Positions 9,500 through 21,267 of a stretch of DNA of 64,000 nucleotides are shown here, one piece after another (the stretch's first letter is position 1; every line of letters starts with the position of its first letter). The notes beneath the pieces were generated by a model that saw only the letters and a program-made list of their open reading frames with translations, searched no databases and was not told the DNA's origin. A program made the position numbers and the translations under genes. Origin of the DNA: Flaccisagitta enflata (Eukaryota; Chaetognatha; Sagittoidea; Aphragmophora); NCBI GenBank assembly GCA_965153355.1, contig OZ231128.1:4960001-5024000 (forward strand), read 5' to 3'.

Positions 9500-12400
9500 G
9501 GGATAAAAAGGAAACAGGCGAGCTTGAACCAACTCCTCTGCTTTGGAATAAATGTGAATTTCGATGTTTGAGCCAAAAAGAAAATGTTATCTAACCAAGA
9601 CCCTCATACCCAGGGTCATATTCTCCGCCCTTTACCCCAAGACCTTTAACCCCGGTGCACTTCAAAGTCAGTCCCCCAGGGAGATTACCATCCAAGCCAA
9701 CAACAGAGCCACCTCAAAAATGTTGCCAGAACATGGGTGTGTTCTGATAAAGTGAAGAACAGTAACAAGAGGGGCTAGCGGGGTTGGAACATGTGTTAAA
9801 GCTACTTCATTTGTCACCCCAGAATGATCTCTGATTTACTCCTAAGAAGCCCTATATGTATATATAAGTACATTATAAGGGGCCTACAGTCAAATTGAGG
9901 TGTTGATCTGAGGAAAGACCAAAACAGGCTTAACATGCAAGTCAACCCCGCTAGCCCCTCTTGTCACTTGTTTTTCCTTTATTACAATGCACCTAAGTGC
10001 CAAGAAAATTTGTTGGATGACTCAATTGGTGGTGTGGGTCAATAGTCATGTCAAATGCTGGGCTCATCTTGCGATATATTGAATAGCTGGGCCTTGTAGG
10101 GTGAAATATGCTGGGTTTTCAGAGTGTCTCTATGAGGCAAAATGCCTTGATATGTAGTGACTCAACTCTAAGCCTCAAAGACCCTCCACCCCATTGCACC
10201 TTAGAACCTGTATCATCGCTATATGTTTTTTAACTGTCTCTTCACTAACTCTTGCCTCTAACATCTGCTCAGGATAGGCCCAGTCAAAGTCAATGGGGTG
10301 TGCGCAAAGACTTTTTACCTCAATGTGCCTAATTTTCTGTCTGTCTCTATCTAAATCCTCATTTTCTGTCTGTCTTCATCTTTATCCTTATTATCTAACT
10401 GTCTCCATCTCTATCATTATTTTCTGTCTCCTTTCCATCTTAATCCTCATTTTTTGTCTGTCCCATATAGAGATGGAGACAGACAGAAAATAAAGAGATG
10501 GAGACAACCAGAAAATAAAGATAGAGATGGAGACAGACAGAAAATGAGGTTAGAGATGGAGACAAACAAAAAATGAGGAAAAAGTGGGAGACAGACAGAA
10601 AATGAAAAAAAGATGGAGACGGACCAATAACAGGGATAAAAAGGAGACAAGCAAGTTTGACCTAACTCCTCTGATTTGGATATTGGAATAAAAGTGAACT
10701 TTGATAGTTGAGCCAAAAAGAAAATGTTATCAAACCAAGACCCTCTACCCACGGTCACATCCCCCACTTTAACCCCAAGACCCTTAACCCCAGTGCACTT
10801 CAAAGTCAAACCCCTAAGGAGACGACCATCCAAGATAGCTGAGCCACCTCAAAAATCTTGCCAGAACATGGGTGTGTTCTGATAAAGTGAGGAATAGCAA
10901 CAAGAGGGGCTAGCGGGGTTGAAACATGTGTTAAAGCTATTTCATTTGTCACCCCAGAATGATCTCTGATTTACTCCTAAGAGGCCCTATATGTATATAT
11001 AAGTATATTATAAGGGGCCTACAGTCAAATTGAGGTGTTGATCTGGGGAAAGACCAAAACAGGCTTAACATGCAAGTCAACCCCGCTAGCCCCTCTTGTC
11101 ACTTGATTTTCCTTTATTACAATGCACCTAAGTGCCAAGAAAATTTGTTGGGTGACTCAATTGGTGGTGTGGGTCAATAGTCATGTCAAACGCTGGGCTC
11201 ATCTTGCGATATATTGAAAAGCTGGGCCTTGGAGGGTGAAATATGTTGGGTTTTCAGAGTGTCTCTATGAGGCAAAATGCCTTGATATCTAGTGACTCAA
11301 CTCTAAGCCTCTAGACCCTCCACCCCATTGTACCTTAGATCCTGTATCATCGCTATATGTTTTTTAACTGTCTCTTCACTAACTCTTGCCTCTAGCATCT
11401 GCTCAGGATAGGCCCAGTCAAAGTCAATGGGGTGTGCGCAAAGACTTTTTACCTCAATGTGCCTCATTTTCTGTCTGTCTCTATCTACATCCTCATTTTC
11501 TTTCTGTCTTCATCTTTATCCTTATTATCTAACTGTCTCCATCTCTATCATTATTTTCTGTCTCCTTTCCATCTTAATCCTCATTTTTTGTCTGTCCCAT
11601 ATAGAGATGGAGACAGAAAGAAAATAAAGAGATGGAGACAACCAGAAAATAAAGATACAGATGGAGACAGACAGAAAATGAGGTTAGAGATGGAGACAAA
11701 CAAAAAATGAGGAAAAAGTGGGAGACAGACAGAAAATGAAAAAAAGATGGAGACGGACCAATAACAGGGATAAAAAGGAGACAAGCAAGCTTGACCTAAC
11801 TCCTCTGATTTGGATATTGGAATAAAAGTGAACTTTGATAGTTGAGCCAAAAAGAAAATGTTATCAAACCAAGACCCTCTACCCACGGTCACATCCCCCA
11901 CTTTAACCCCAAGACCCTTAACCCCAGTGCACTTCAAAGTCAAACCCCTAAGGAGATGACCATCCAAGATAGCTGAGCCACCTCAAAAATGTTGCCAGAA
12001 CATGGGTGTGTTCTGATAAAGTGAGGAATAGCAACAAGAGGGGCTAGCGGGGTTGAAACATGTGTTAAAGCTATTTCATTTGTCACCCCTGAATGATCTC
12101 TGATTTACTCCTAAGAGGCCCTATATGTATATATAAGTATATTATAAGGGGCCTGCAGTCAAATTGAGGTGTTGATCTGGGGAAAGACCAAAACAGGTTT
12201 AACATGCAAGTCAACCCCGCTAGCCCCTCTTGTCACTTGATTTTCCTTTATTACAATGCACCTAAGTGCCAAGAAAATTTGTTGGGTGACTCAATTGGTG
12301 GTGTGGGTCAATAGTCATGTCAAACGCTGGGCTCATCTTGCGATATATTGAAAAGCTGGGCCTTGGAGGGTGAAAAATGCTGGGTTTTCAGAGTGTCTCT

Positions 12401-14040
12401 ATGAGGCAAAATGCCTTGATATCTAGTGACTCAACTCTAAGCCTCAAAGACCCTCCACCCCATCGTGCCTTAGAACCTGTATCATCGCTATATGTTTTTT
12501 AACTGTCTCTTCACTAACTCTTGCCTCTAGCATCTGCTCAGGATAGGCCCAGTCAAAGTCAATGGGGTGTGCGCAAAGACTTTTTATCTCAATGTGCCTC
12601 ATTTTCTGTCTGTCTCTATCTACATCCTCATTTTCTGTCTGTCTTCATCTTTATCCTTATTATCTAACTGTCTCCATCTCTATGATTATTTTCTGTCTCC
12701 TTTTCATCTTAATCCTCATTTTTTGTCTGTCCCATATAGAGATGGAGACAGACAAAAAATAAAGAGATGGAGACAACCAGAAAATAAAGATAGAGATGGA
12801 GACAGACAGAAAATGAGGTTAGAGATGGAGACAAACAAAAAATGAGAAAGTAGGAGACAGACAGAAAATGAAAAAAAGATGGAGACGGACCAATAACAGG
12901 GATAAAAAGGAGACAAGCAAGCTTGACCTAACTCCTCTGATTTGGATATTGGAATAAAAGTGAACTTTGATAGTTGAGCCAAAAAGAAAATGTTATCAAA
13001 CCAAGACCCTCTACCCACGGTCACATCCCCCACTTTAACCCCAAGACCCTTAACCCCAGTGCACTTCAAAGTCACACCCCTAAGGAGATGACCATCCAAG
13101 ATAGCTGAGCCACCTCAAAAATGTTGCCAGAACATGGGTGTGTTCTGATAAAGTGAGGAACAGCAACAAGAGGGGCTAGCGGGGTTGAAACATGTGTTAA
13201 AGCTATTTCATTTGTCACCCCAGAATGATCTCTGATTTACTCCTAAGAGGCCCTATATGTATATATAAGTATATTATAAGGGGCCTACAGTCAAATTGAG
13301 GTGTTGATCTGGGGAAAGACCAAAACAGGCTTAACATGCAAGTCAACCCCGCTAGCCCCTCTTGTCACTTGTTTTTCCTTTATTAGAATGCACCTAAGTG
13401 CCAAGAAAATTTGTTGGGTGACTCAATTGGTGGTGTGGGACAACAGTTATGTCAAATGCTGGGCTCATCTTGTGATATATTGAATGGCTGGGCCTTGGAG
13501 GGTGAAAAATGCTGGGTTTTCAGAGTGTCTCTATAAGACAAAAGACCTTGATATCTAGTGACTCAACTCTAAGCCTCAAAGACCCTCCCCCCTATTGCTC
13601 CTTAGAACCTGTAACGCTATATGTTTTAACTGTCTCTTCACTAACTCTTGCCTCTAGCATCTGCTCAGGATAGGCCCAGTCAAAGTCAATAGGTGTGCAT
13701 AAAGACTTTCTACCTCAATGTGCCTCATTTTCTGTCTGTCTCTATCTACATCCTCATTTTCTGTCTGTCTCCATCTTTATCCTTATTATCTAACTGTCTC
13801 CATCTCTATCTTTATTTTCTGTCTCCTATCCATCTTAATCCTCATTTTTTGTCTGTCTCCATATTGAGATGGAGACAGACAGAAAATAAAGAGATGGAGA
13901 CGATCAGAAAATATAGATAGAGATGGAGACAGACAGCAAATAAAGAGAGGGATGGAGACAGAAAGACAAAAAGGATAAAGATGGGGACAGACAGAAAATG
14001 AGGATAGAGATAGAGACAGACAGAAAATGAAGCTCATTGA
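9500..14040. repeat. 1,134-bp macrosatellite (about four units)
   Basis: The landmark CATGGGTGTGTTCTGATAAA occurs at 9,732, 10,867, 12,001 and 13,133, so the period is 1,132-1,135 bp. Each unit carries a foldback CTGTCTCC/GGAGACAG block and the inverted pair AAGAGGGGCTAGCGGGGTTG and its complement about 170 bp apart. Units are close to identical apart from the first and last. Recurrent 128-residue minus-strand frames (10,447, 11,581 and 12,716) follow the repeat and are not treated as genes. Confidence 0.92.
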
Positions 14041-14580
14041 GGTTGAAAGTATTGAAGCACTTTGCAGTGCCTGAGACAGAAGGAAAACTTTTTTGAGTCA
14101 TATGGAAAATGAAAAGAAATCCGATTGCAGTCACCATGGAGACATCTAAAAAATATCCAGAGAGACGCCCGGAAAACTTGGACTTTATATTCACCCTTCG
14201 GTAATCCACTCCGTTTTCTCAGCGGCTCAATAGCGGAAAATCCAACTTGGATTTTCCGTAAGAAAATCTCAGCTGCTTATACATTTAGGTTCTATCATCT
14301 ACTGACTATGTATTTCAAGTCTCCGTCTTGCATTGTCATGGCTGACGGCCCTGAATTTTGCATTTTACGTAAGAGGGTATTTTTACTCCATTTTCCTAGA
14401 TCTCAGCAAATTGCACTTTTTAGTACTCTGAAGTTAATACCTTGTCCTCTATATGAATGCCCTGCCCTGAATCTAAACCAAGGGGACAAATTGGGTCTAT
14501 CTACATTAATATTTGGTAAGAGATAAATGATTTTGGGCCTAAAATGACTCTATTTCCTGATATCATATAAATGATGGGAC
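14041..14580. other. Unassigned sequence
   Basis: A plus-strand frame of 133 codons (14,125-14,526) is open but lacks recognisable motifs or splice context. I do not call it a gene. Confidence 0.4.
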
Positions 14581-14583
14581 TGT

Positions 14584-14768
14584 GACTTGTCACTTGTCAC
14601 CAACCAGTTTGCAAATGGCGGTGTTGACTTGTCACTCGTCACTTGTCACTCACTCATAACTCGTCACTCATTACTCGTCACTTGCGACTGACCAGTTTGC
14701 ATGTCACTCATACCTGACCAGTTTGCAAATATGTCACTCGTCACTTGTCACTCATTACTCATCACTAA
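14584..14768. repeat. CACTCGTCACTTGT minisatellite next to a DPP donor
   Basis: Short TCACTCGTCACTTGTCAC-type repeats alternate with ACCAGTTTGCAAATGGCGGT copies, which are duplicated pieces of the neighbouring exon end (at 14,605 and 14,769). The donor side of the DPP exon has therefore been copied locally. Confidence 0.7.
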
Positions 14769-14769
14769 C

Positions 14770-14891
14770 CAGTTTGCAAATGGCGGTGTTGACTTGGCAG
14801 AAGGTGAGAATGGAAACGTTTTGAGGGCGATTGATCCAAATCACGACCAAAGTTGATTCATCCCTCCAAGAAACCGAAGTGATGTAGTAAT
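14770..14891 (-). CDS. DPP-family exon, beta-propeller (INRPQNVSILTFC)
   Basis: A 122-nt exon between TTGTATCCAG and a GTTAGT donor. It reads YYITSVSWRDESTLVVIWIN, then RPQNVSILTFCQVNTAICKL. This matches the conserved propeller segment of DPP4/DPP6/DPP10 proteins (YYIT.V.W, then LNR.QN.S.L..C). The first codon (GAT, Asp) is completed by the G ending the exon at 16,014, so phases agree. It is the most 3' DPP exon recognised in the window. In the family about half the protein, including the alpha/beta-hydrolase domain, should follow; none is seen between here and position 1. Confidence 0.88.
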
Positions 14892-15030
14892 CTGGATACA
14901 ATGTAAATAAGCTTGTGATGTAGTAATCTGGATACAATGTAGATAAGCTTGTGATGTAGTAATCTGGATACAATGTAAAAAAGCTTGTGATGTAGTAATC
15001 TGAATACAATGTAAATAAGCTTGTGATATA
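14879..15030. repeat. 36-bp minisatellite duplicating the DPP splice acceptor
   Basis: GTGATGTAGTAATCTGGATA starts at 14,879, 14,915, 14,951 and 14,987, with a decayed copy at 15,023, period 36. On the minus strand each copy contains ATCCAG|ATTACTACATCAC, the exon's own acceptor and first codons. Confidence 0.92.
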
Positions 15031-15239
15031 AAAATGCAATGTTGGAAAAAAGCTTGTCATTCAAGGATTGCACATGATCAGTTGCGGTATCCGTTACACT
15101 GTCAATGTGACATTCGGAAAAACGGATGTATGGACTAGAAAATTCGCCTCTTTGTTCTACAGAACATTAGCCCTTTGGTCCGCTGCCCACCGCCCACTGA
15201 TTATTGCCCTCCATGACATGAGTTAAAGCCAACTCGAAA

Positions 15240-15575
<336 letters not shown>

Positions 15576-15789
15576 CAGGAAGTGAAGATTTTCATGGGTT
15601 CAAATCCTGTTTTTTTGCTATAGAAACAGGAATTAGCAAGAAGCTGCTGCTTAGATATTACTGTAGGGTAATTTTATGTGTTTAGCAGGTCCATTGCTAC
15701 ATTATTTAAAAAAGTACAAATCAAAATGCCATCAGATCTACTTCACTGATAGATATTTACACGCTGCATCATACAGTAATTCCACTATG

Positions 15790-15982
15790 AACAAGGCTGG
15801 ATACACGGCTACCAAAGTTGCGTGCGGGTGCGCAGGGGCAGTGATGAAACATGCTAACTCAAGCATTTGGGCAGGAACAGTAATGCAGAAGACGCCCAAA
15901 AATACCAAAGACACTAAAAAAACAAACGGTGACCAACCCACCAACATTACGGGTTGTAGAGTTGCAAGCGCACAACTAAAAA
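15790..15982 (+). mobile_element. HINE-like element, GTTGCG subfamily
   Basis: Starts AACAAGGCTGGATACACGGC, has GTTGCGTGCGGGTG near the 5' end and ends with a degenerate hairpin then CACAACTAAAAA. The central GGAC repeat is reduced. It ends 32 bp from the DPP exon at 16,014. Confidence 0.75.
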
Positions 15983-16013
15983 CGGGCTCAAAAGTCTCAC
16001 TTCTCCTCGCTAC

Positions 16014-16110
16014 CTTTGGAATTCCAGTTTGAAGGCGGGCGTATTTCAGTCTTGTTGCGAGATTGTTTGTTCCAAACCCAAAGACGAACTGTCGGGTTTC
16101 TCATCCCAGC
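16014..16110 (-). CDS. DPP-family exon, beta-propeller (AGMRNPTVRLWVWN)
   Basis: A 97-nt exon between CCTTTGTCTTCAG and AAAG|GTAGCG. It encodes AGMRNPTVRLWVWNKQSRNK followed by TEIRPPSNWNSK. With the preceding exon ending in RYPK, the joined YPKAG.RNP.V.LWV is the classic DPP-family propeller motif. Entry is phase 0 and exit phase 1, both matching the flanking exons. DPP proteins are type II membrane proteins: DPP4 is an active peptidase, and DPP6/DPP10 are potassium-channel partners. Confidence 0.9.
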
Positions 16111-16299
16111 CTGAAGACAAAGGGGGCGATAAAATAGCAAAGAAGAGATTTTGAAACAGTTTTTGAAAGTGAAGGATACAATACACAAGGCTATAAATAA
16201 CAAGGTAAATAACTATCACTCTAATCCCCAAAATGACTAAAAAGCGTAAAGGATGTCGCTCAAATTAGGCTTTCAAAGATATCTAAATGGCGGAAAATG

Positions 16300-16815
16300 A
16301 AGTGGGGAAGAGGATTTCCCTTTATTTCCCTTTATTTCTTATGTCTCTATCTTTATCTCTCCAGGGCGTGTTTCTATCTTTGTCTCATTTCCCTTTATTT
16401 CTTATGTCTCTATCTTTATCTCTCCAGGGCGTGTTTCTATCTTTGTCTCATTTCCCATTATTTCTTATGTCTCTATCTTTATCTCTCCAGGGCGTGTTTC
16501 TATCTTTGTCTCATTTCCCTTTATTTCTAATGTCTCTATCTTTATCTCTCCAGGGCGTGTTTCTATCTTTGTCTTATTTCCCTTTATTTCTTATGTCTCT
16601 ATCTTTATCTCTCCAGGGCGTGTTTCTATCTTTGTCTCATTTCCCTTTATTTCTAATGTCTCTATCTTTATCTCTCCAGGGCGTGTTTCTATCTTTGTCT
16701 CATTTCCCTTTATTTCTTATGTCTCTATCTTTATCTCTCTAGGGCGTGTTTCTATCTTTGTCTCATTTCCCTTTATTTCTTATGTCTCTATCTTTATCTC
16801 TCCAAGGCGTGTTTC
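16300..16815. repeat. 63-bp minisatellite (8 copies)
   Basis: CCAGGGCGTGTTTCTATCTT recurs at 16,361, 16,424, 16,487, 16,550, 16,613, 16,676, 16,739 and 16,802, exactly 63 bp apart. The GGGCGTGTTTCTA part equals the end of the PIF-like MITE that starts at the last copy. The 151-codon frame with 21-residue repeats is a by-product of the period being a multiple of three. Confidence 0.93.
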
Positions 16816-18165
16816 TAGTGATGACAACAAACGCGATCTCTTTGTTCTTTGTGTTTACAGTATTAGTACATATTCATATTATTCAAAAATGTCAATTGGC
16901 TAACGAGGAAATGAGCAAAGTGAGTAAGCTAGATAGTAAACGGTGTGAGTGGAGTTAATGGTGCGAGCGAATGAACATACCTAGCGACAGAGTGGCCCGT
17001 TAAAAACGTGGTTATCTGTAACCAGGCGTGTATAAAGTTGAGCAAAGGGTTTGGGGATGGGGAAAAAATCAAAAGCTAAAAAAGAAGAACAAAGAAAATT
17101 TTTGAAGATTCATCACTTTTGGTAATTCCAAATGGTAGTCTCTGATTACTGCAACACATTTTAACACTATTTAAACCTATACTACACTGTTTTATTGCAT
17201 TGTGGGGAAGAAAATCATAGATTTTGTAACGTGACGCGACACGTTGCAGGGAAAAAATTCAAAGGCAGGGGGGAATAAAATCCACGGCGTCCAGGAACAA
17301 ACCCCAGGTCGAAAAAAATGCTCAAGACTCCTGACTTGGGGAAATGCCTTTTTTGATGCATTAGCTACAAATTAATGGTAAAAATAGAAAAATCTGCTTA
17401 GAAATATAGAATTGATGGTCAAATGATAGCCAAAAAAGGCATTTTTAAGTATATCTTAGATTAAAAATTGTATTCATGGCTTCTAGAAGTAAGTAGAAAT
17501 GTATGAAAGTTTAGCTACAGTGGTTGCACTAGTGCTTTTACCGACTTCAGTTTGTTTAGAGTGATTTTTCAATAATCAAAATAAAAAAGATGTCAAAAAC
17601 TGTTATTAAATGACTATTTTTAGTTATTTTATGCTATTTCTAAGCTCTAATCTATCAAATATATCTTAAAACTAGCTGGATTATATTCCAGCATGTGTAT
17701 CTCAACAATATTTATATACTTTTTATAGTTTTCAAGAATTTTAAAGAAGTAATTATGAAAATAGGCTGAAAAAAAAAATCAATTTGATAGTTTGAAATAG
17801 TTTTTTTAGTTTTTTATCTATAAAAAAAACCCTCTAAACTTATCAAATAGGTAAAAACATTATTACAGCAATTATTGCCACACTTTTCAGATATTTTTTA
17901 AACAGCTTGAAGCTACAATCCTAATTTCTGATATAAGAAATATATAAAGATGCTTTATTTTTGCTATCTTTAAGCTTTGAATTCTATATTTCCAAGCCAA
18001 TTTTTTTATTTTTGCCATAAATTGATAGCTAATGCATCAAAAAAAAACTTTTTCCTAGGTCAGGAGTCTTGAGCATTTTTTTTTGACCTATGGTTTGTTC
18101 CTGGACACCGTGAATCAAAAGCCGCTCAATTATATACACCCCTGTCTGTAACTAGAAACGCGCTC
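16806..18165. mobile_element. PIF/Harbinger-like MITE interrupted by a hAT-like element
   Basis: The left end GGCGTGTTTCTAGTGATGAC and the right end CTGTAACTAGAAACGCGCTC are diverged inverted ends of the GGGCGTGTTT family. They are separated by the insertion at 17,023-18,144. The internal GAGCAAAGTGAGTAAG and GCGAGCGAATG stretch is typical of the other copies. Confidence 0.75.
17023..18144. mobile_element. hAT-like non-autonomous element with 8-bp TSD
   Basis: The ends are CAGGCGTGTATAAAGTTGAG and, inverted, CTCAATTATATACACCCCTG. Both are flanked by TCTGTAAC (17,015-17,022 and 18,145-18,152), a perfect 8-bp target duplication. A second inverted pair (GTCCAGGAACAAACC near 17,290 and its complement near 18,100) marks another foldback element nested inside. 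No transposase is present. Confidence 0.85.
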
Positions 18166-18172
18166 TTATTGT

Positions 18173-18625
18173 AACAAGGCCAACACCTATAAGTCGCGTG
18201 CGAGACTTACAGACAAAGAGTGACTTAGAATGACTTAGAATGACTTTCAATGACTTAGAATGACCTAAAATGACCAAAATTGACTTAAAATGACTAAAAA
18301 AACAAAAAACCAAAAATAACTTAAAATAACTTAAAATGACTTAAAATGACTTAAAATGACTTAGACTGACTCAAAATGACTTAGAATAACTATAAATGAC
18401 TTAAAATGACTTAAAATGACCTAAGAGTTGACGTTATAGTACAAAAAAGTAAAGTGTGACGGACGGACGGACGGACGGACCGACGGACGGACGGACGGAC
18501 GGACGGACGGACGGACGGACGGACGGACGGACGGACGGACGGACGGACGGACGGACGGACGGACGGACGGACGGACGGACGGACTGACAAAGCGGGTTGT
18601 AGAGTCGCGTGCACGCGACTAAAAA
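18173..18625 (+). mobile_element. HINE-like element with TGACTTAGAA array
   Basis: Starts AACAAGGCCAACACCTATAA then GTCGCGTGCGAG. The body is an irregular (TGACTTAAAA)n array followed by (GGAC)n (18,462-18,583). It ends GCACGCGACTAAAAA. The 5' word AGTCGCGTGC is the exact reverse complement of the 3' arm GCACGCGACT. Confidence 0.82.
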
Positions 18626-18639
18626 GAACACATGATGAA

Positions 18640-19910
18640 TTTCAATAAGGAAGGAAAGAAAAATGTCGATGAAGCTGAAGGATGCAGCAAAGAAAAAAGT
18701 CATGGGAGAGGCAAAACTGCTGCGTGATCCATCTCTGAATGGCTGAATTATGGTGCAGCTAACTACTTTGTATGGAAAAGAACAGCTGTCAACCATTTAT
18801 CATGAAAAGGTTTTGTACAAACATTGATAAAAGAAAGAAGGCGGGAAAAAAGTCAAGAAAACTCTGTCAAGGATAACCGAGGAAGAGAGAGAGAGAGATG
18901 AAATATGGAGGAAAACGGAATAAGTCCGAATACAAGGCTGCCCAAGTCGTACTCGGGGGGGGGGGGGGCACTGATGAAAAAGACTAAGAATCGCGAAGAC
19001 AGTTAGGTATTATTGACTGATGGACCCACAAACCGATACCTCCAGACAGACCAACTGACACCTCCAGACCGGCCAACCAACTCTGTAGCCTTCCTGGATC
19101 AGAATGTAACTTTTTTTTACGGACAAACGTTATAAAACTTCAATTTCAAAATCAAAGGCATATTGTCCTCTTTAGCCAATCACTAAATAAATTCATAGGC
19201 ATGTTTTACGAGTTTGTAGCTGTTGTACAGTGTTTTTGCAGTATCATTCATATCACTTTTGTTTGGGATATCAGTTTTTCCCTGGGCTGATAATTTGAGC
19301 CTGGGTGTAAATTTTTCCATATTGGAGCAAAATTTATGGCAAGAAAAAAAAAGTTAGTATTTGTACAGTTGAGCAACTTTTTTCATGTCTCCATATACTA
19401 TCTTACTAGTTACTAATATGTATAAGCACAAGCATTATGGGACATAAGTCACATAACGACCTAATGAATGATGCAAACATAAGAAAATTGGTGTTGTCTC
19501 AGACAACTTGTCTGGAAATTTCATCAAATTTCCGAGCTAATGAAAAAATCACATTAGTTAGGGTGCATGTTCAGCGTCAAGAAAATCGTTCTTAGGATGT
19601 GGAAGAACATTACACCACCTTACCTTCAATCACTTAATGGAACACTACCGAGGCTCACAAATGCCTTAGTTGATACCCAGGGAGGTCACAAAAAATACTA
19701 GTTGTATTTTACCAATGTCTATTGAATCTATTAATGAATAAATGGACTATATTCCATCCTGCGTCATACTTATTAGCAAGATAGTAAAAGTTAGTATTTG
19801 TACAGTTGAGCACCTTCTTTGATGTTGAAGTTCCACGCTCGAATTCCCAACTTAAAAGACTGTCGGGGTCACGCAAACGGGAAATCAGACAAAAACTTGC
19901 TATTAGGGCA
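18640..19910. other. Intronic sequence without recognised features
   Basis: Holds a G-run at 18,954-18,968 and short duplicated pieces (TTAGTATTTGTACAGTTGAG at about 19,351 and 19,790). I see no exon or element with clear ends. Confidence 0.5.
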
Positions 19911-19915
19911 CGTTT

Positions 19916-20122
19916 ATAGTCACAGACAATGGCGTTTTTAATAAACCGCTTGGTCGCTCGCTCACTCTGCAGCGCTCTGCTTCGCTGCGCTCTGTTCATG
20001 GGCTCTCTCACTCACTTCGCTCACTCCCCTGTGAGACCATTGAAAATCATGATTATGTGTTCAAGCTGTTAACGCGATCAACACGGAGGATCGCGTTCAT
20101 TGTTGTCAATAGAAACACGCTC
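19916..20122. mobile_element. PIF/Harbinger-like MITE
   Basis: Ends GGGCACGTTTATAGTCACAG and GTCAATAGAAACACGCTC, with the family core (TCGCTCGCTCACT and CACTCACTTCGCTCACTC). TTA directly precedes the left end; the right flank is eroded. Confidence 0.75.
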
Positions 20123-20394
20123 AAAGACTGGCTCATAGAATATCACACATGAAAAGAGACTTGTTCGCTCTCGGCTCGACATTTTACAGTGTATTTGTGC
20201 AGCCTGAAGGGGGGAGCAGTTAGCCGGACGGACGAATGGGCAAACACGACATATTAAAAAATCAATCATGCGTAGACAAATAGAAAAAAAGACAATAAAA
20301 AACAGAAATAAAAAAAAAAGCCTTTGTGGCACTTCTTTTCTCAAATCTTGAACACAACTCAATCGATGTTCCCGAATTTTACTGTCATCAAAAA

Positions 20395-20460
20395 CCAATA
20401 TCAATATCAATACCAATACCAATACCAATACCAATACAAATACCAATACAAATACCGATA
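20395..20460. repeat. (CAATAC)n microsatellite
   Basis: About ten CAATAC/CAATAT hexamers. Confidence 0.9.
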
Positions 20461-20653
20461 CCTGTGACTATTTCAAGAAATTTAGCAATCAAATCTTCAC
20501 AAAACGCAATTGTATTTGTGTTAAAAAGAGTAGTTAATTCACTACTTTGGTATTGTAACTGCATCAAAAATTTGCGCTATCTGTATGTTGCTACTGTGGC
20601 AATGATAATTGAAATGGTCATTGTTAAAAATTCATATCTCTGGGCGATCTAGT

Positions 20654-21182
20654 CAGTCAGCGGACAAAACACAATAGGTATATTTATCACTCCGCTGGTT
20701 TTGATCCAACCCACTGATGTTAAACAGAATGCTGTAAACAACAACTGGTTGTTAAAATTACAGCCGGCTGTTAAGTTACAAAGTTGGCAAAATCCCAACT
20801 TTCATCAAATAGAATCAGACCTGCAGATTCATAATCCTGATGAAATTCTGAGAAGTTTGATACGTCACACTTAACACTTTTTGTTAGAAATATTTTTTTT
20901 TAATATTACGTTATAATTAAATTAAACATTGATAAGAAATTTTTATTTTCATATAAAAGTATATGTTGTGACATATCAAACTTCTCAAAATTTCATCAGG
21001 ATTATGAATCTGCAGGTCTCATTCTATTTGGTGAAAGTTGGATTTTTATCAACTTTGTAACGTAACAGCCGGCTGTAATTTTAACAACCAGTTGTTATTT
21101 ACAGCATTCTGTTCAACATCAGTGGGTTGGATCAAAACCAACGGAGTGATATATATACCTATTGTGTTTTGTCCGCTGACTG
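20654..21182. mobile_element. Foldback MITE, CAGTCAGCGGAC ends
   Basis: Arms of about 220 bp are near-perfect inverted copies, starting CAGTCAGCGGACAAAACACA and ending with its complement. The AT-rich centre is around 20,890-20,960. The right end is followed by TA and the left flank is TAGT, so a TA target is likely (mariner-like), not certain. Confidence 0.85.
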
Positions 21183-21267
21183 TAGTAGTATGCTTTTCGA
21201 GTTGCTATGAGCCTGTGTGACAATTATTGTTAAACAGATGCTCTGAAACAATAAGCATATTTCTCAC

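Noticed and set aside
10447-13099. Three nearly identical 128-residue minus-strand frames
   Set aside because: They follow the 1,134-bp macrosatellite period and include the CTGTCTCC array; similarity reflects repeat identity, not selection on a protein.
16287-16742. A 151-residue frame with 21-residue repeats
   Set aside because: The 63-bp repeat period is a multiple of three, which keeps any stop-free frame open.
18173-18625. Interpretation of the AACAAGG...TAAAAA family as classic Helitrons
   Set aside because: Ends lack the TC start and the usual spacing between hairpin and CTRR; subterminal inverted repeats and central microsatellites fit Helentron-associated elements better.
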